Source: a bacterium
Lineage (GTDB): Bacteria; Electryoneota; RPQS01
Length of the DNA: 57,256 nucleotides
NCBI GenBank assembly: GCA_018812265.1
Contig: JAHJDG010000071.1
Span: 1-57,256 of the forward strand
Direction of reading: 5' to 3'
The position numbers were made by a program, and so were the translations under genes. The notes under the pieces were generated by a model that had not been told where the DNA came from, made no database searches, and was given only the letters and a program-made list of their open reading frames with translations. Numbering within the stretch: position 1 is the stretch's first letter; every line of letters begins with the position of its first letter. This document shows positions 17,165-25,796 of this stretch, piece by piece.

Positions 17165-18734
17165 GATCCCTCACAGATTCAAGGGTTGGTTTCAATCCGG
17201 TTTCTTTGTATGGACAATCGTTTGCGGGGCCGTTGCCTCGCAGAACTCCACAGCTTGGGCTCAGTTGGAGATCCACACAACTGCGCCGACGATTCGTGGC
17301 GACCAAGCGTCCTTTTGGGCTCAGATTCCCGAGAATTACTCGCCTGCCAGTCCCCCAGCCATTGTCATCTGGTGGCATCACTGGGGGGCAAACGAACTGG
17401 AGATGCGCGATGGTACGCAGTTTGCCCTTCTGGCCAACCAGCGCGGCTGGATTGCCGCGTGCCATCGAGGCCAGATTCCGACTCATTGGAATGCCGGAGA
17501 AGCTCAGGAGCACTGCCGGGCGGTATTGGATTGGCTTTCGGCGAACTACCCATTCGCGCGCGACTCCATCTACATGGTTGGCGGCTCGATGGGCGGAGCG
17601 GCCGGGCAAGTCTGGCACAACAACAACTGCGGCTCCGAGGATTATCTGATCGCTGCCACCGTCGGAGGATCTCATATCCTCGACTGTCAGCTTCGGCAGG
17701 AGCAGTATCTGGCCGGTAGCGACACCAATCGTTCGATGCGATCTCTTTTCGGCGGATTGCCCAGTGAGAGCGACTCGATTGCCTTTGAGTATCACCGCGC
17801 CAGCGCCATCTTTCTGGCCGATACGACTCAGTCCATGCACTTCAACAGCCTCCACCTCCCGGTGTGGAACACGTGGGGAATGAACGATTTCGAGTGGACG
17901 GCCTATGGTTATCCGGCCCTAACCTGGGATACATTGCGCCGCGCCGACGGAGCGGATACAACGGTAACCTACTGCTCGGGGATTGACGGCCACGGAATCA
18001 CCGTAATCCCCCAAGATACTGTAATGCAGTGGTTCTCGGGTTTTTCCGCAAATCGCTACCCCGACCGGCTCTCCATCAATGCCGACGAGAACGGCGACTA
18101 CTACTGGACCAGCGCGACACTGGTGGACACGAATTGGACGTTCGGCAGATTCGGAGCGGTCAAGGACTCCGCTTTGCGACGGCTGGATCTGACGCTCATC
18201 AATAACGTGGAGTCGTTGACGGTGAATTTCACGTTTCCGTGGAGCGAATTCGATTCGCTGGTGTGCCAATGGCGGCAGCTCGATTCGGCTATCAGCGGAA
18301 TTTTGGCGATGCTGGATTCGGTGCCCGAACCGTGGGACATCGTTTTTCGCAGCGGCGGTGACGCCATGCATACCTATCTTCTCGGTCAGCTCGTCCTTTC
18401 AATCCCGGAAAACACCGCCGACTTCACCATCTACTTCGAGCCCTTGTCAACCGGTTCCGACCGTCTCGCGTTGCCGCAGGATATCCGTCTCGTATCCGCC
18501 TATCCGAATCCGTTCAATTCGTCCACGCGGCTACTGATCGAGAGCGCCGTGCCGATGGAAACCCGTTTGCTCATACACGACATTCTGGGAAGATTGGTGG
18601 CGACCAAAGACGTTGAGCTGCGAACCGGTCAGCAGCAGATTCTATTTGACGCAAGCGGACTCGCAACGGGAACCTACTTCGTCGGACTTCGCGACTCAGG
18701 CGAACCGCCGTTGCGGATTCTTCTCTTGCGATGA
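17163..18734 (+). CDS. Secreted alpha/beta-hydrolase (esterase-like) with sorting tail
   Basis: 523 residues from ATG 17163. A signal peptide lies within the first 33 residues (SGFFVWTIVCGAVAS..AWA). The middle is an alpha/beta hydrolase: IVIWWHHWGA around the oxyanion hole, the nucleophile elbow GGSMGGA (Ser142) and a plausible catalytic His in GIDGHGIT. A beta-rich region follows, and the tail AYPNPFNSSTRLLIES..LRILLLR is the FCB sorting domain. It resembles polyhydroxyalkanoate-depolymerase/feruloyl-esterase-like folds, but the substrate is not readable. Its start overlaps that of the divergent SDR, so its promoter must lie inside the SDR gene. Confidence 0.82.
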   Translation: MIPHRFKGWFQSGFFVWTIVCGAVASQNSTAWAQLEIHTTAPTIRGDQASFWAQIPENYSPASPPAIVIWWHHWGANELEMRDGTQFALLANQRGWIAACHRGQIPTHWNAGEAQEHCRAVLDWLSANYPFARDSIYMVGGSMGGAAGQVWHNNNCGSEDYLIAATVGGSHILDCQLRQEQYLAGSDTNRSMRSLFGGLPSESDSIAFEYHRASAIFLADTTQSMHFNSLHLPVWNTWGMNDFEWTAYGYPALTWDTLRRADGADTTVTYCSGIDGHGITVIPQDTVMQWFSGFSANRYPDRLSINADENGDYYWTSATLVDTNWTFGRFGAVKDSALRRLDLTLINNVESLTVNFTFPWSEFDSLVCQWRQLDSAISGILAMLDSVPEPWDIVFRSGGDAMHTYLLGQLVLSIPENTADFTIYFEPLSTGSDRLALPQDIRLVSAYPNPFNSSTRLLIESAVPMETRLLIHDILGRLVATKDVELRTGQQQILFDASGLATGTYFVGLRDSGEPPLRILLLR

Positions 18735-18762
18735 ATGCATGCCTGACTCACTCGGCTATCGC

Positions 18763-18792
18763 AGAAGACTCCTTCCGGGGAGTCTTCTTTTT
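18763..18792 (+). terminator. Intrinsic terminator of the hydrolase gene
   Basis: A perfect 10-bp stem AGAAGACTCC / GGAGTCTTCT with a six-base loop, followed by TTTT. CTATCG and CGATAG outside it extend the hairpin. Confidence 0.9.
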
Positions 18793-18809
18793 CGATAGTC
18801 AGAGCGATT

Positions 18810-19886
18810 TCACTCCACCAACGTGTGGATGCGTTTCACCGCCTCCATGACAAGTTTCTCGGTCCTTTCGTAGTCCGGCCAGTAGAGAGTCGAGTTGGGC
18901 GAGTGGATGTAGCGGCTGGCAACGGCGATCACACCGGTTAACACTCCGGCGCGCGTTTGATGGATCGCACCCGCGTCGGTTCCGCCGTAAATCGGCATTT
19001 TCACCTGATACTCAACCTTCGCCCGCTTGGCGCAGTCGAACAGGAAATCGGTCATCTTGCGGGGAACGAGGAACGTGGAGTCAATCACCGAGATCACCGG
19101 TCCCTTGCGCAGGCTGCACGGCTTTCGCTCGGCGGGAACGCCCGGAAAATCCGCTCCGATGGTTCCTTCCAGAGCCAATGCGACGTCGGGATTGATTCCG
19201 TAGGCGGCCACGCGCGCCCCGCGCAAGCCAAGTTCTTCGGACGTCGAGAAACTCGCATACACCGTCAGGGGAGTCTTGATTCTCCCTTCCGCAAGAGCCC
19301 GCAGAACTTGAATAACGAGCAGGCATCCCACGCGATCATCGAACGCTTTGCCCACCCAGTGATCGGGGGCGAACTCCAACACCGGATAGTCCAAGACTCC
19401 CACGTCACCTACCGCGATTCCGCGCTCCTGTGCATCTTCGGCCGACAACGCACCGACGTCAATGAAATAGTCCTCGGCCTTGATGGTCTTGCTGCGCTGC
19501 TCTTCGGTCAGCACGTGTGGCGGCTGCATTCCGATTATGCCGTGATAGAATGAGCCGCCGCGGGTGCGAAGTTTGACGCGATGTCCGGCGAATACGCGAT
19601 CATCCCATCCACCGAGCTTGGCGAAGCGCAGGAATCCGTTCTCATCCATATAGCGCACCATGATGCCCACTTCATCGGTGTGCGCGTCGAGCATGAGCTT
19701 CTTGCCGCTGCGTCCCTTGCGAACCGCGATAAGATTTCCTGAAGCGTCCGTATCGAGATCATCCACGAACGGTCGAATCAAGCCCGTAATCAGCGACCGT
19801 ACGTCGTCCTCGTGACCGGACGGTCCGAACGCTTGACAAAGTTGAACGAGGAGTTCTTTCGTTGATGGAAACGTCTTCTTGGGCAT
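18810..19886 (-). CDS. M42 family metallo-aminopeptidase
   Basis: A 358-residue cytosolic di-metal aminopeptidase of the M42 group (glutamyl/deblocking aminopeptidase, formerly annotated as endoglucanase). Metal ligands are visible: His and the neighbouring Asp in LDAHTDEVG, Asp in KAFDDRVG, Glu-Glu in STSEELGLRGA, Asp in ALALEGT and the final His in SRYIHSPNS. It probably assembles as a dodecameric TET particle, by family knowledge. It begins seven bases after the repeat/HEAT gene and is probably the last gene of the gdhA-thiN-repeat protein unit. Confidence 0.94.
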   Translation of the reverse strand: MPKKTFPSTKELLVQLCQAFGPSGHEDDVRSLITGLIRPFVDDLDTDASGNLIAVRKGRSGKKLMLDAHTDEVGIMVRYMDENGFLRFAKLGGWDDRVFAGHRVKLRTRGGSFYHGIIGMQPPHVLTEEQRSKTIKAEDYFIDVGALSAEDAQERGIAVGDVGVLDYPVLEFAPDHWVGKAFDDRVGCLLVIQVLRALAEGRIKTPLTVYASFSTSEELGLRGARVAAYGINPDVALALEGTIGADFPGVPAERKPCSLRKGPVISVIDSTFLVPRKMTDFLFDCAKRAKVEYQVKMPIYGGTDAGAIHQTRAGVLTGVIAVASRYIHSPNSTLYWPDYERTEKLVMEAVKRIHTLVE

Positions 19887-19893
19887 GTTCTCG

Positions 19894-22701
19894 CTACCTT
19901 ATCTTTTTCATGATTCGATTCGCTTCCGAGGCCAGCACCGGGTCTTTCGACGATGCCAGTCGCGTTGCCGTCTGGAGAAGTTCGCGCTGTTCCAAAACGT
20001 TCTCGGCGACCGACAACGCGGCTGCCTTTACGCGGGGATTCGGATGCTCCAGATAGCGCTGTACAATCGGTTTCAGTTTCGCGATTCGATTGCGGATTTT
20101 CTCATCGGACTTCCACCTTGCCGCCAGTTTTCCGACGGCGAGTAGATGATTCCCGAGCCGTTCAACATCCGCTTTCTCCATCGCCCGCTTGAGGTCGCTC
20201 AACACCTCCGGCCCTTGCGCACCGACTGCAATCACGGCCGCGCTGCGAACCGTGTAGGCCGCGTCGGACAGCGCGGTTACCATTGCACTGTAGCCGCCCG
20301 AGACGCGCAACTTTCCGAGGCTTGCGATCGCCGCAATCCGCTCGCGCTCGCCGGGACTTGAAGCGAAACCGAGCAGGTCGGGAACGGCTGTCGTATCCCC
20401 GATCTCGCCGAACGCTCCGAGAATTGCCGGGCGTTGCCGCACGTAGGCATTATCGCTCAGCTTCCCACGCAGAGCGGGTACTGCGCCTTTGAACTTCATT
20501 TTCTCAAACGTGTAGATCGCGGTGCGTCGGGCGTCGGGATTAATTGAGTCGAGTGCGGCGAACAGGTAGGGCGCCGCCGCGTCGGGATAGGCTTGGCAAA
20601 GTTCGACAATCGCACGACGCTCCAAACCGTCGTTCGTATTCAGCTTGTTCTCGCCCACCCAGCGCACGGCGGCAGGGCCTTTCGCAACCAGGGCAAGGCG
20701 CGCCCGGCGAACGCGCTCGCGGTTGTCGGTTACTTCCCAGAGCGACGCATCACGGAAGAGTTCCTCCACCGTTTGCAGTGTGTCCGCGGGAACCAACTCG
20801 ACCTCAACGGGAATTTCGCGCGGACGCTCGCTTATGCGCGGCGCATCAAAGCCTATACCGTACAATCCCGCCCGCCATACGGAAGAGTCCTGGTGATCGG
20901 GAACGTTGTACGTATCGTGTCCCTCCGCATCAACAAAGACACCGAGGTTTCCGAACTCGCGGGCTTCGCGCACCCCCCCTTGACCCAGTTCGAGTTCCGT
21001 CGTAGAATAGGTGTCGTTGCCGGACTCGTCGAGCATCAATGCGGCGCTGTTGGTGATAGCAACACCTTGACCGCCGGAAATGATGTACTGATCGTCGCCG
21101 TCGTGGTCATAGAGAAGACCGATACTTAGGTCGTGCGCTCCCCCCTGCCCCGGTCCAAAACGTGACGCATAGCGATCATCACCGGCTTCATCTTCAAGAA
21201 TGCCGGCGGCCAGATGGATCCCCGCTCCCTGCACGTATTGGGTCGCGTTGTAGACGTCATTGCCGGCCCGGTCGAGAAGACCCGCCAAGCTGTACCAGTA
21301 GGCAACTCCTTGAGCATAGATCTCCGCATTATAGAAATCATTTCCCGCGAGGTCCTGCAAGACGGCAAGTCCGCCTCCTCCGCGCGGACGCGCTCCGATG
21401 GCGAATCCCTGACCGAACGAGCGATAGTCTTCAGGCCGGAGCGGCTCGTGCAGGTCCACTCCGCCGGCGCGATAGACATCATTGCCGCTGATCTCGATAA
21501 GCGCGGCAGCGCCAAAGGTGGATGCGAAAGCCTGACCGAAGGAAGCCACGTCGTAGATATCCCGGCCGCCTCCGTCACAGAGGACGGACACGCCACAAAC
21601 GGCTGCTGCCTGTGCAAACGGTCCCGCGCGATAGGTGTCGTCACCGCCGCCGTCGAAGAGCAGTCCGCAGCCGCAGAAAGACGCAGCTTGGGAAAAAGCA
21701 CCTCCACGATAAAAATCATTGCCGGCGAGATCCACGAGCGCACCTAAGCCCATAACTCCGCATCCTTGATCGGCGACTCGCTCGGAAGCATAGAGATCAT
21801 TGCCGGAGAAATCAATCACCGCCGAGACGCTGTGACCGATTCCGCCGATGGCCGAGCCGGTTCGTCCCAGATAGCGATCATCGCCGCCGAGGTCAATAAT
21901 CAATGCGAAATTCCCCGTGTATGTGTTGGGTCCGCGTCCACCGAGGACAAACACACCGAAGGCCGTCTGACGCGAGGCGATAACCAGACCTTCGACACCG
22001 GGTTGCATGGTGGTCTGGAACGGAGTGGGCACTCCCTGCCAAGCCCGCACCGTCATCGCCAATCCACGCGCGAAGGCATAGCTTGCGGCGGCGAGCGCAT
22101 CGCGATTGACCAGCGCCAGCAAGGTCAGCACGCTATCCGACGTGACGGCCTGCGACGTATCCGCCGCCACGCCGAAGGCACGCTGAAGCATTCCTTTCAA
22201 GGAATCATCGCGAGCCGTTGTTTCGTCTTCAAACCAGAGCGGCGCGGCCAGTATGAGAGTTTGTTGCTGTTGCGGAGTGAAACGAGAAAAGGCTTGTGCG
22301 CGGTATCCCTCGGCCAGCGCAAATGCACTGAGCATCGGCTCAAACGGATTCTGCGAAGTCGGCCGCGCCGCCGCAAGCTGGGCGTCAATATCCCGGCAAA
22401 CGGCTTCGGGGCAATTCGCGGAGAGAAACTCGAACATATTGGAGATCTGTCCCGCCTCACTCACCGATCCGGGCACTGCCGCGGCGAATTCCTTGCAGAT
22501 CGTGTATGCGGAGAGCGGGCTTTCAAGCGCCTCACGGACGCGCGGCAAGAGAAACGTGTCGTCATCCGCCCAGCATCGTTCGGAAATGAAGTCGGCGCGT
22601 GTCATGCCGATGTAACTCAGTGCCGAATCCAAGTCCGCCCCGTCCATTGTCGTCTGACAAAATCCCAAGCCGACAATCCACAGAATTACAACGAAGACCA
22701 T
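19894..22701 (-). CDS. Exported GNDxY-repeat solenoid and HEAT-repeat protein
   Basis: 935 residues from ATG 22701, which opens on a signal peptide (MVFVVILWIVGLGFC). Longer in-frame versions run back into thiN. Layout: a helical N-terminal region (about 25-250), a 12-unit repeat (about 265-600) in which each 26-27-residue unit ends in G-[ND]-D-x-Y with a Q-G or A-Q segment between, and a C-terminal HEAT array (about 640-935) with ALRGKLSDNAYVRQ-type helices. The even period suggests a beta-solenoid. The Asp/Asn-rich turns could bind calcium as in RTX repeats, but the consensus differs from GGxGxDxUx. I do not recognise a described family. It is probably periplasmic or on the cell surface. 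It lies between thiN (74 bases) and an M42 peptidase (7 bases). Confidence 0.8.
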   Translation of the reverse strand: MVFVVILWIVGLGFCQTTMDGADLDSALSYIGMTRADFISERCWADDDTFLLPRVREALESPLSAYTICKEFAAAVPGSVSEAGQISNMFEFLSANCPEAVCRDIDAQLAAARPTSQNPFEPMLSAFALAEGYRAQAFSRFTPQQQQTLILAAPLWFEDETTARDDSLKGMLQRAFGVAADTSQAVTSDSVLTLLALVNRDALAAASYAFARGLAMTVRAWQGVPTPFQTTMQPGVEGLVIASRQTAFGVFVLGGRGPNTYTGNFALIIDLGGDDRYLGRTGSAIGGIGHSVSAVIDFSGNDLYASERVADQGCGVMGLGALVDLAGNDFYRGGAFSQAASFCGCGLLFDGGGDDTYRAGPFAQAAAVCGVSVLCDGGGRDIYDVASFGQAFASTFGAAALIEISGNDVYRAGGVDLHEPLRPEDYRSFGQGFAIGARPRGGGGLAVLQDLAGNDFYNAEIYAQGVAYWYSLAGLLDRAGNDVYNATQYVQGAGIHLAAGILEDEAGDDRYASRFGPGQGGAHDLSIGLLYDHDGDDQYIISGGQGVAITNSAALMLDESGNDTYSTTELELGQGGVREAREFGNLGVFVDAEGHDTYNVPDHQDSSVWRAGLYGIGFDAPRISERPREIPVEVELVPADTLQTVEELFRDASLWEVTDNRERVRRARLALVAKGPAAVRWVGENKLNTNDGLERRAIVELCQAYPDAAAPYLFAALDSINPDARRTAIYTFEKMKFKGAVPALRGKLSDNAYVRQRPAILGAFGEIGDTTAVPDLLGFASSPGERERIAAIASLGKLRVSGGYSAMVTALSDAAYTVRSAAVIAVGAQGPEVLSDLKRAMEKADVERLGNHLLAVGKLAARWKSDEKIRNRIAKLKPIVQRYLEHPNPRVKAAALSVAENVLEQRELLQTATRLASSKDPVLASEANRIMKKIR
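20908..21900 (-). repeat. Twelve-unit 27-residue protein repeat array
   Basis: Units end in GGDDRY, SGNDLY, AGNDFY, GGDDTY, GGRDIY, SGNDVY, AGNDFY, AGNDVY, AGDDRY, DGDDQY, SGNDTY, EGHDTY. Spacing between the tyrosines is 27, 27, 26, 26, 27, 47, 27, 27, 28, 26 and 33 residues. The 47 contains a 20-residue insertion. Confidence 0.9.
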
Positions 22702-22775
22702 TGGAGCTCTTAGGCCGGAGAATATTCGATAGTCCACTGGTAATCCCTGCTGCAAATGGTGGTGATACCGTCTTC

Positions 22776-23471
22776 TTATTCGCCCTTCCGCACAATAGGC
22801 GCCAAACTGATCGTGAACACGGAACGACCCCGCCGCTGAATCGCCTGCACAGTGGGAGCAGTCGGCACGTTGGAAAGACTGTGGAATCCGTCGGCACGGA
22901 GTGTTCGATTTCGGAACGGCCAAACCACTCCGGCAAGAGTGCAGTGTTCGGCAACCGGACAGCCGAACCAGGAAACGAGATGACCGGCGGGAACGACGAA
23001 CTCGCAGGATACGCCACCCTTCAGCGGAAACAGCACGGCTTCATCCGTGAACAGTTCAATGGATAGCTTTCGAGCTTTCAGGGCAAAATGCAGCGTTGCC
23101 AGCATATGATCCACGCGGCTCCCGGCGAATCCTATGACGGCCGCCGTGGAACAACCCAGACGACGACACAAGTCGAGCCCTTTGGCGACGTCAGGCTCTT
23201 CCTGCGACGGACGCCGGTGGATTCTTGCGTTGTGCTTGCGAGCCCAATCCAAGGCAGAAACAGAAACCGAATCGAAGTCACCGATCACATGATCCGGTAC
23301 GACGTTCCATCGGCGAAGTTGTTCCAGTCCCCCGTCGAGAGCAATCACGAGACTCGACCGATTCCGCAACGCGCGAAACAATGCGCGCTGCACGGTCTGA
23401 CCGTTCGCGACGATCAGGCCGTCGTATTCGGATCGTATGAAGGGAAGTCGGTGAATCATGCGCTCAAGCAT
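22776..23471 (-). CDS. thiN: Thiamine pyrophosphokinase
   Basis: Transfers pyrophosphate from ATP to thiamine to make ThDP. The 231-residue product has the TPK signatures: IALDGGLEQL, PDHVIGDFDS, the PSQEEPDVAKGL segment that matches the usual D-x-x-K-T/D-x-x-K motif, and GFAGSRVDHMLATL. The C-terminal thiamine-binding beta domain is present. It is 27 bases after gdhA and probably co-transcribed with it. There is no THI-box-like element in the short gap. Confidence 0.92.
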   Translation of the reverse strand: MLERMIHRLPFIRSEYDGLIVANGQTVQRALFRALRNRSSLVIALDGGLEQLRRWNVVPDHVIGDFDSVSVSALDWARKHNARIHRRPSQEEPDVAKGLDLCRRLGCSTAAVIGFAGSRVDHMLATLHFALKARKLSIELFTDEAVLFPLKGGVSCEFVVPAGHLVSWFGCPVAEHCTLAGVVWPFRNRTLRADGFHSLSNVPTAPTVQAIQRRGRSVFTISLAPIVRKGE

Positions 23472-23498
23472 TTCATATTCGTAACTCCCGAGTAATGA

Positions 23499-24887
23499 TC
23501 AAGCGTACAATCCCCGCAACTCGGCAGCGCGGTTCACTCGTTCAATCGCGACGACAAAGGCGGCCACGCGCATCGTGCAGTCGTGTTTCTGAGACGTTTC
23601 ATAGACGGAATCGAATGCGCGATTCATAATACGTTCCAGATCTTCGTTGACGCGTTCCTCGGTCCAGTAGTAGCCCATCCGATTCTGCACCCATTCAAGG
23701 TAACTCACGACGACCCCGTCAGCGTTACAAAGAATATCGGGAATTACGAAGATTCCTCGCTTGGCGAGTGCCTTGTCGGCAGCATGCTCAATCGGACCGT
23801 TGGCTCCCTCTGCAATGTAGCGTGTACGAATACGATCGGCGTTTTTCATCGTAATGACCAATTCAAGCGCGCAGGGAGCAAGAACGTCCACGTCCAGTTC
23901 GAGGAGTTCCTCCGGTCTCTTGAATTTGCGCGCTTTCCCCGAAGTTTCAAAATCCGCCAGGGTCTTGTTCTTGGCGCAGTAATCCATGGCCGCTTGAACG
24001 TCAATACCGTCGTCATTACGGTAGGCACCCGAAACGTCGGAAATCGCGACGATCCTGCAACCATCGTCATGAAGAAGCGCAGCGGCATATCCGCCGACGT
24101 TGCCGAATCCCTGAATGGCAACGCGAAGATCCGACATTTTCTCTCCGTGAGCCGCCGCGGCCCGGCGCAGGCAGAAGAGCAGTCCCCGCGAAGTCGCCAT
24201 CATTCTTCCCGCGCTCCCGCCGATAGCGAGCGGCTTGCCAGTAACCACGGACGGAATGTGATCGCGGTGGTGCATGGAGTAGGTGTCCATGAACCACGCC
24301 ATGACCTGAGGGGTGGTGTTGACGTCGGGCGCGGGGACGTCGCGATCGGGACCAAACAGATCGTACATCTCGGCAAAGTAGCGACGGGAAAGCCGTTCAA
24401 GCTCACCAAGACTGAGCTTCGTCGGGTCCACGATCACGCCGCCTTTGCCGCCGCCCATAGGAATATCCGCCACGGCACATTTATAGGTCATCCAGAACGC
24501 CAGCGCTTTGACTTCATCAAGGTTTACATCGGGATGAAAACGGACACCGCCCTTGGCCGGTCCACGGGCGATGTTGTGCTGCACGCGATAGCCGGTGAAC
24601 GTGCGAATCGTTCCATCGTCCATGCGGACGGGCAGTTTGACTTCCGTTACCCGCCGCGGCTGACGAATCATGGCACACTGGCTTGGCGTTAGCTTCAGGA
24701 TCACGGCCGCCTCATCGAATTGAGCCATCGCATTGTCAAATGCGGAAAGCGGTTGAAGTCCCTCCGTCTGTGCCAGATAGGAGGGTGCAGAAGCATTCAG
24801 GACGTCTTGACTGCGAAGTGATTTCGAAGGACTTTTCGGAGACTTGACCGACTCGGATTTCACCGGTTTCTTGGTTGACTTTGGCAT
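23499..24887 (-). CDS. gdhA: Glutamate dehydrogenase (Glu/Leu/Phe/Val family)
   Basis: Reversible oxidative deamination of glutamate to 2-oxoglutarate. 462 residues: the core has the substrate segment KGGVRFHPDVNLDEVKALAFWMTYKCAV, with the catalytic-site lysines in GGGKGG, then PAPDVNT, the dinucleotide site (IQGFGNVG) and IAEGANGP. Ahead of the core is an unusual 25-30-residue tail rich in Lys, Ser and Pro (MPKSTKKPVKSESVKSPK..), predicted disordered. NAD versus NADP use cannot be decided. It leads a minus-strand unit with thiN, the repeat protein and M42, behind its own promoter and a leader hairpin. Confidence 0.94.
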   Translation of the reverse strand: MPKSTKKPVKSESVKSPKSPSKSLRSQDVLNASAPSYLAQTEGLQPLSAFDNAMAQFDEAAVILKLTPSQCAMIRQPRRVTEVKLPVRMDDGTIRTFTGYRVQHNIARGPAKGGVRFHPDVNLDEVKALAFWMTYKCAVADIPMGGGKGGVIVDPTKLSLGELERLSRRYFAEMYDLFGPDRDVPAPDVNTTPQVMAWFMDTYSMHHRDHIPSVVTGKPLAIGGSAGRMMATSRGLLFCLRRAAAAHGEKMSDLRVAIQGFGNVGGYAAALLHDDGCRIVAISDVSGAYRNDDGIDVQAAMDYCAKNKTLADFETSGKARKFKRPEELLELDVDVLAPCALELVITMKNADRIRTRYIAEGANGPIEHAADKALAKRGIFVIPDILCNADGVVVSYLEWVQNRMGYYWTEERVNEDLERIMNRAFDSVYETSQKHDCTMRVAAFVVAIERVNRAAELRGLYA

Positions 24888-24914
24888 CGTTTCACCTGAA
24901 AATGGATAGGATAC

Positions 24915-24940
24915 GAAGCGCTCCGCAACGGGGGCGCTTC
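24915..24940 (-). other. Hairpin at the 5' end of the gdhA leader
   Basis: GAAGCGC / GCGCTTC form a perfect 7-bp stem, with CCG/CGG inside the loop. Given the promoter at 24948-24976, this hairpin would sit at the very 5' end of the mRNA, about 28 bases before the start codon. It has no T-run, so it is more likely an mRNA 5'-end structure than a terminator. Confidence 0.5.
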
Positions 24941-24947
24941 ATGTCGA

Positions 24948-24976
24948 AATGTATATAATCATTCGGAAATCCGCAA
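24948..24976 (-). promoter_or_regulatory. Promoter of gdhA
   Basis: On the minus strand, TTGCGG (24976-24971), a 17-base spacer, then TACATT (24953-24948). The initiation site would be near 24941. Confidence 0.5.
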
Positions 24977-24989
24977 GCGCGTTTGGAAT

Positions 24990-25745
24990 TCAGCCCGTGG
25001 TGATGGTCAACCAAGCCATCATCGAGCGGGCATCTGCGCCGTCCCGCCGAAAGGACCAGTAGCCAGAATCGGATGCGGTACACGGAGGTCGCTCGAGAGC
25101 GGTGATCGGAAATCCGGCAGCATGCTCGAGATCACGGACGATGACGGCAAACAAGTCCAAGTGGGCATTGCCATCCCGCATCGCCAAAACCGTGTCACCG
25201 AACTCCTGGCGGAATGCGGTAGCAACTTCATCGTCGACGGGGTACCGCTCCTCTGAGATCATGGGACCGACGGCGATTCGGACACTTGCCGGACGAGAAT
25301 GAAATTCCTTAGCAAGCCGTCGCAGCATTTTTCCGGGCAGACCGGCCACCGCGCTTCGCCAGCCGACGTGGGCAAGACCGACGGATCGGTTCAGCGGATC
25401 CGCGAAGAACACCGGCGCACAGTCGGCATGGAGAGTTGTGAGAATCACTCCCGGTGTGCGGGTGATCAGACCATCCGTTGCCGGGAGCCGCGTGTCCGGA
25501 TCAGTAGCGCCCCGTCTACAGTCGGCTTCGGTCACGATGGAGATGCGGTCTCCATGAACCTGTTCCGCCCCGACGCACCACTCGAGTGCCAATCCCTGAC
25601 GAGCCATGTATGCAGTGCGATTCTCCACGACCTGCACGGCAGAATTTCCATTCCACGACATGCCTCCGTGCGACCGGCGGGAGAAACCGCCTCGAACCCA
25701 GCCGAGATCGGGGAAGGGTTCCCATGTCCGGGGATTAGATTGCAT
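24990..25745 (-). CDS. YfiH/LACC1-family purine nucleoside phosphorylase (multicopper-oxidase-like fold)
   Basis: 251 residues from ATG 25745. The family motifs with their conserved metal-site His and Cys are present: GAEQVHGDRI, TTLHADCAPVFF and VGLAHVGWRSAVAG. The family was long annotated as polyphenol oxidase or laccase domain protein; family work assigns purine nucleoside phosphorylase and adenosine deaminase activity. Longer in-frame starts (to 25808) would overlap the divergent gene. The ribosome site is weak. It is transcribed divergently from the acyl-CoA dehydrogenase gene with only 51 bases between the starts. Confidence 0.9.
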   Translation of the reverse strand: MQSNPRTWEPFPDLGWVRGGFSRRSHGGMSWNGNSAVQVVENRTAYMARQGLALEWCVGAEQVHGDRISIVTEADCRRGATDPDTRLPATDGLITRTPGVILTTLHADCAPVFFADPLNRSVGLAHVGWRSAVAGLPGKMLRRLAKEFHSRPASVRIAVGPMISEERYPVDDEVATAFRQEFGDTVLAMRDGNAHLDLFAVIVRDLEHAAGFPITALERPPCTASDSGYWSFRRDGADARSMMAWLTITTG

Positions 25746-25768
25746 TTCTGTCACGATTTGACTATCTT
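25740..25768 (+). promoter_or_regulatory. Promoter of the glutaryl-CoA-dehydrogenase-like gene
   Basis: TTGCAT (25740-25745), a 17-base spacer, TATCTT (25763-25768). The -10 is identical to those of the tRNA and dnaX promoters. The start would be near 25775, 22 bases before the GTG. Confidence 0.6.
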
Positions 25769-25796
25769 CTGGAGAATCTACGGAAAGGAGCGGACG

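Noticed and set aside
25299-25796. Upstream extension of the acyl-CoA dehydrogenase frame
   Set aside because: Those residues lie antisense to the YfiH-type gene and match no dehydrogenase. GTG 25797 has a ribosome site and a promoter.
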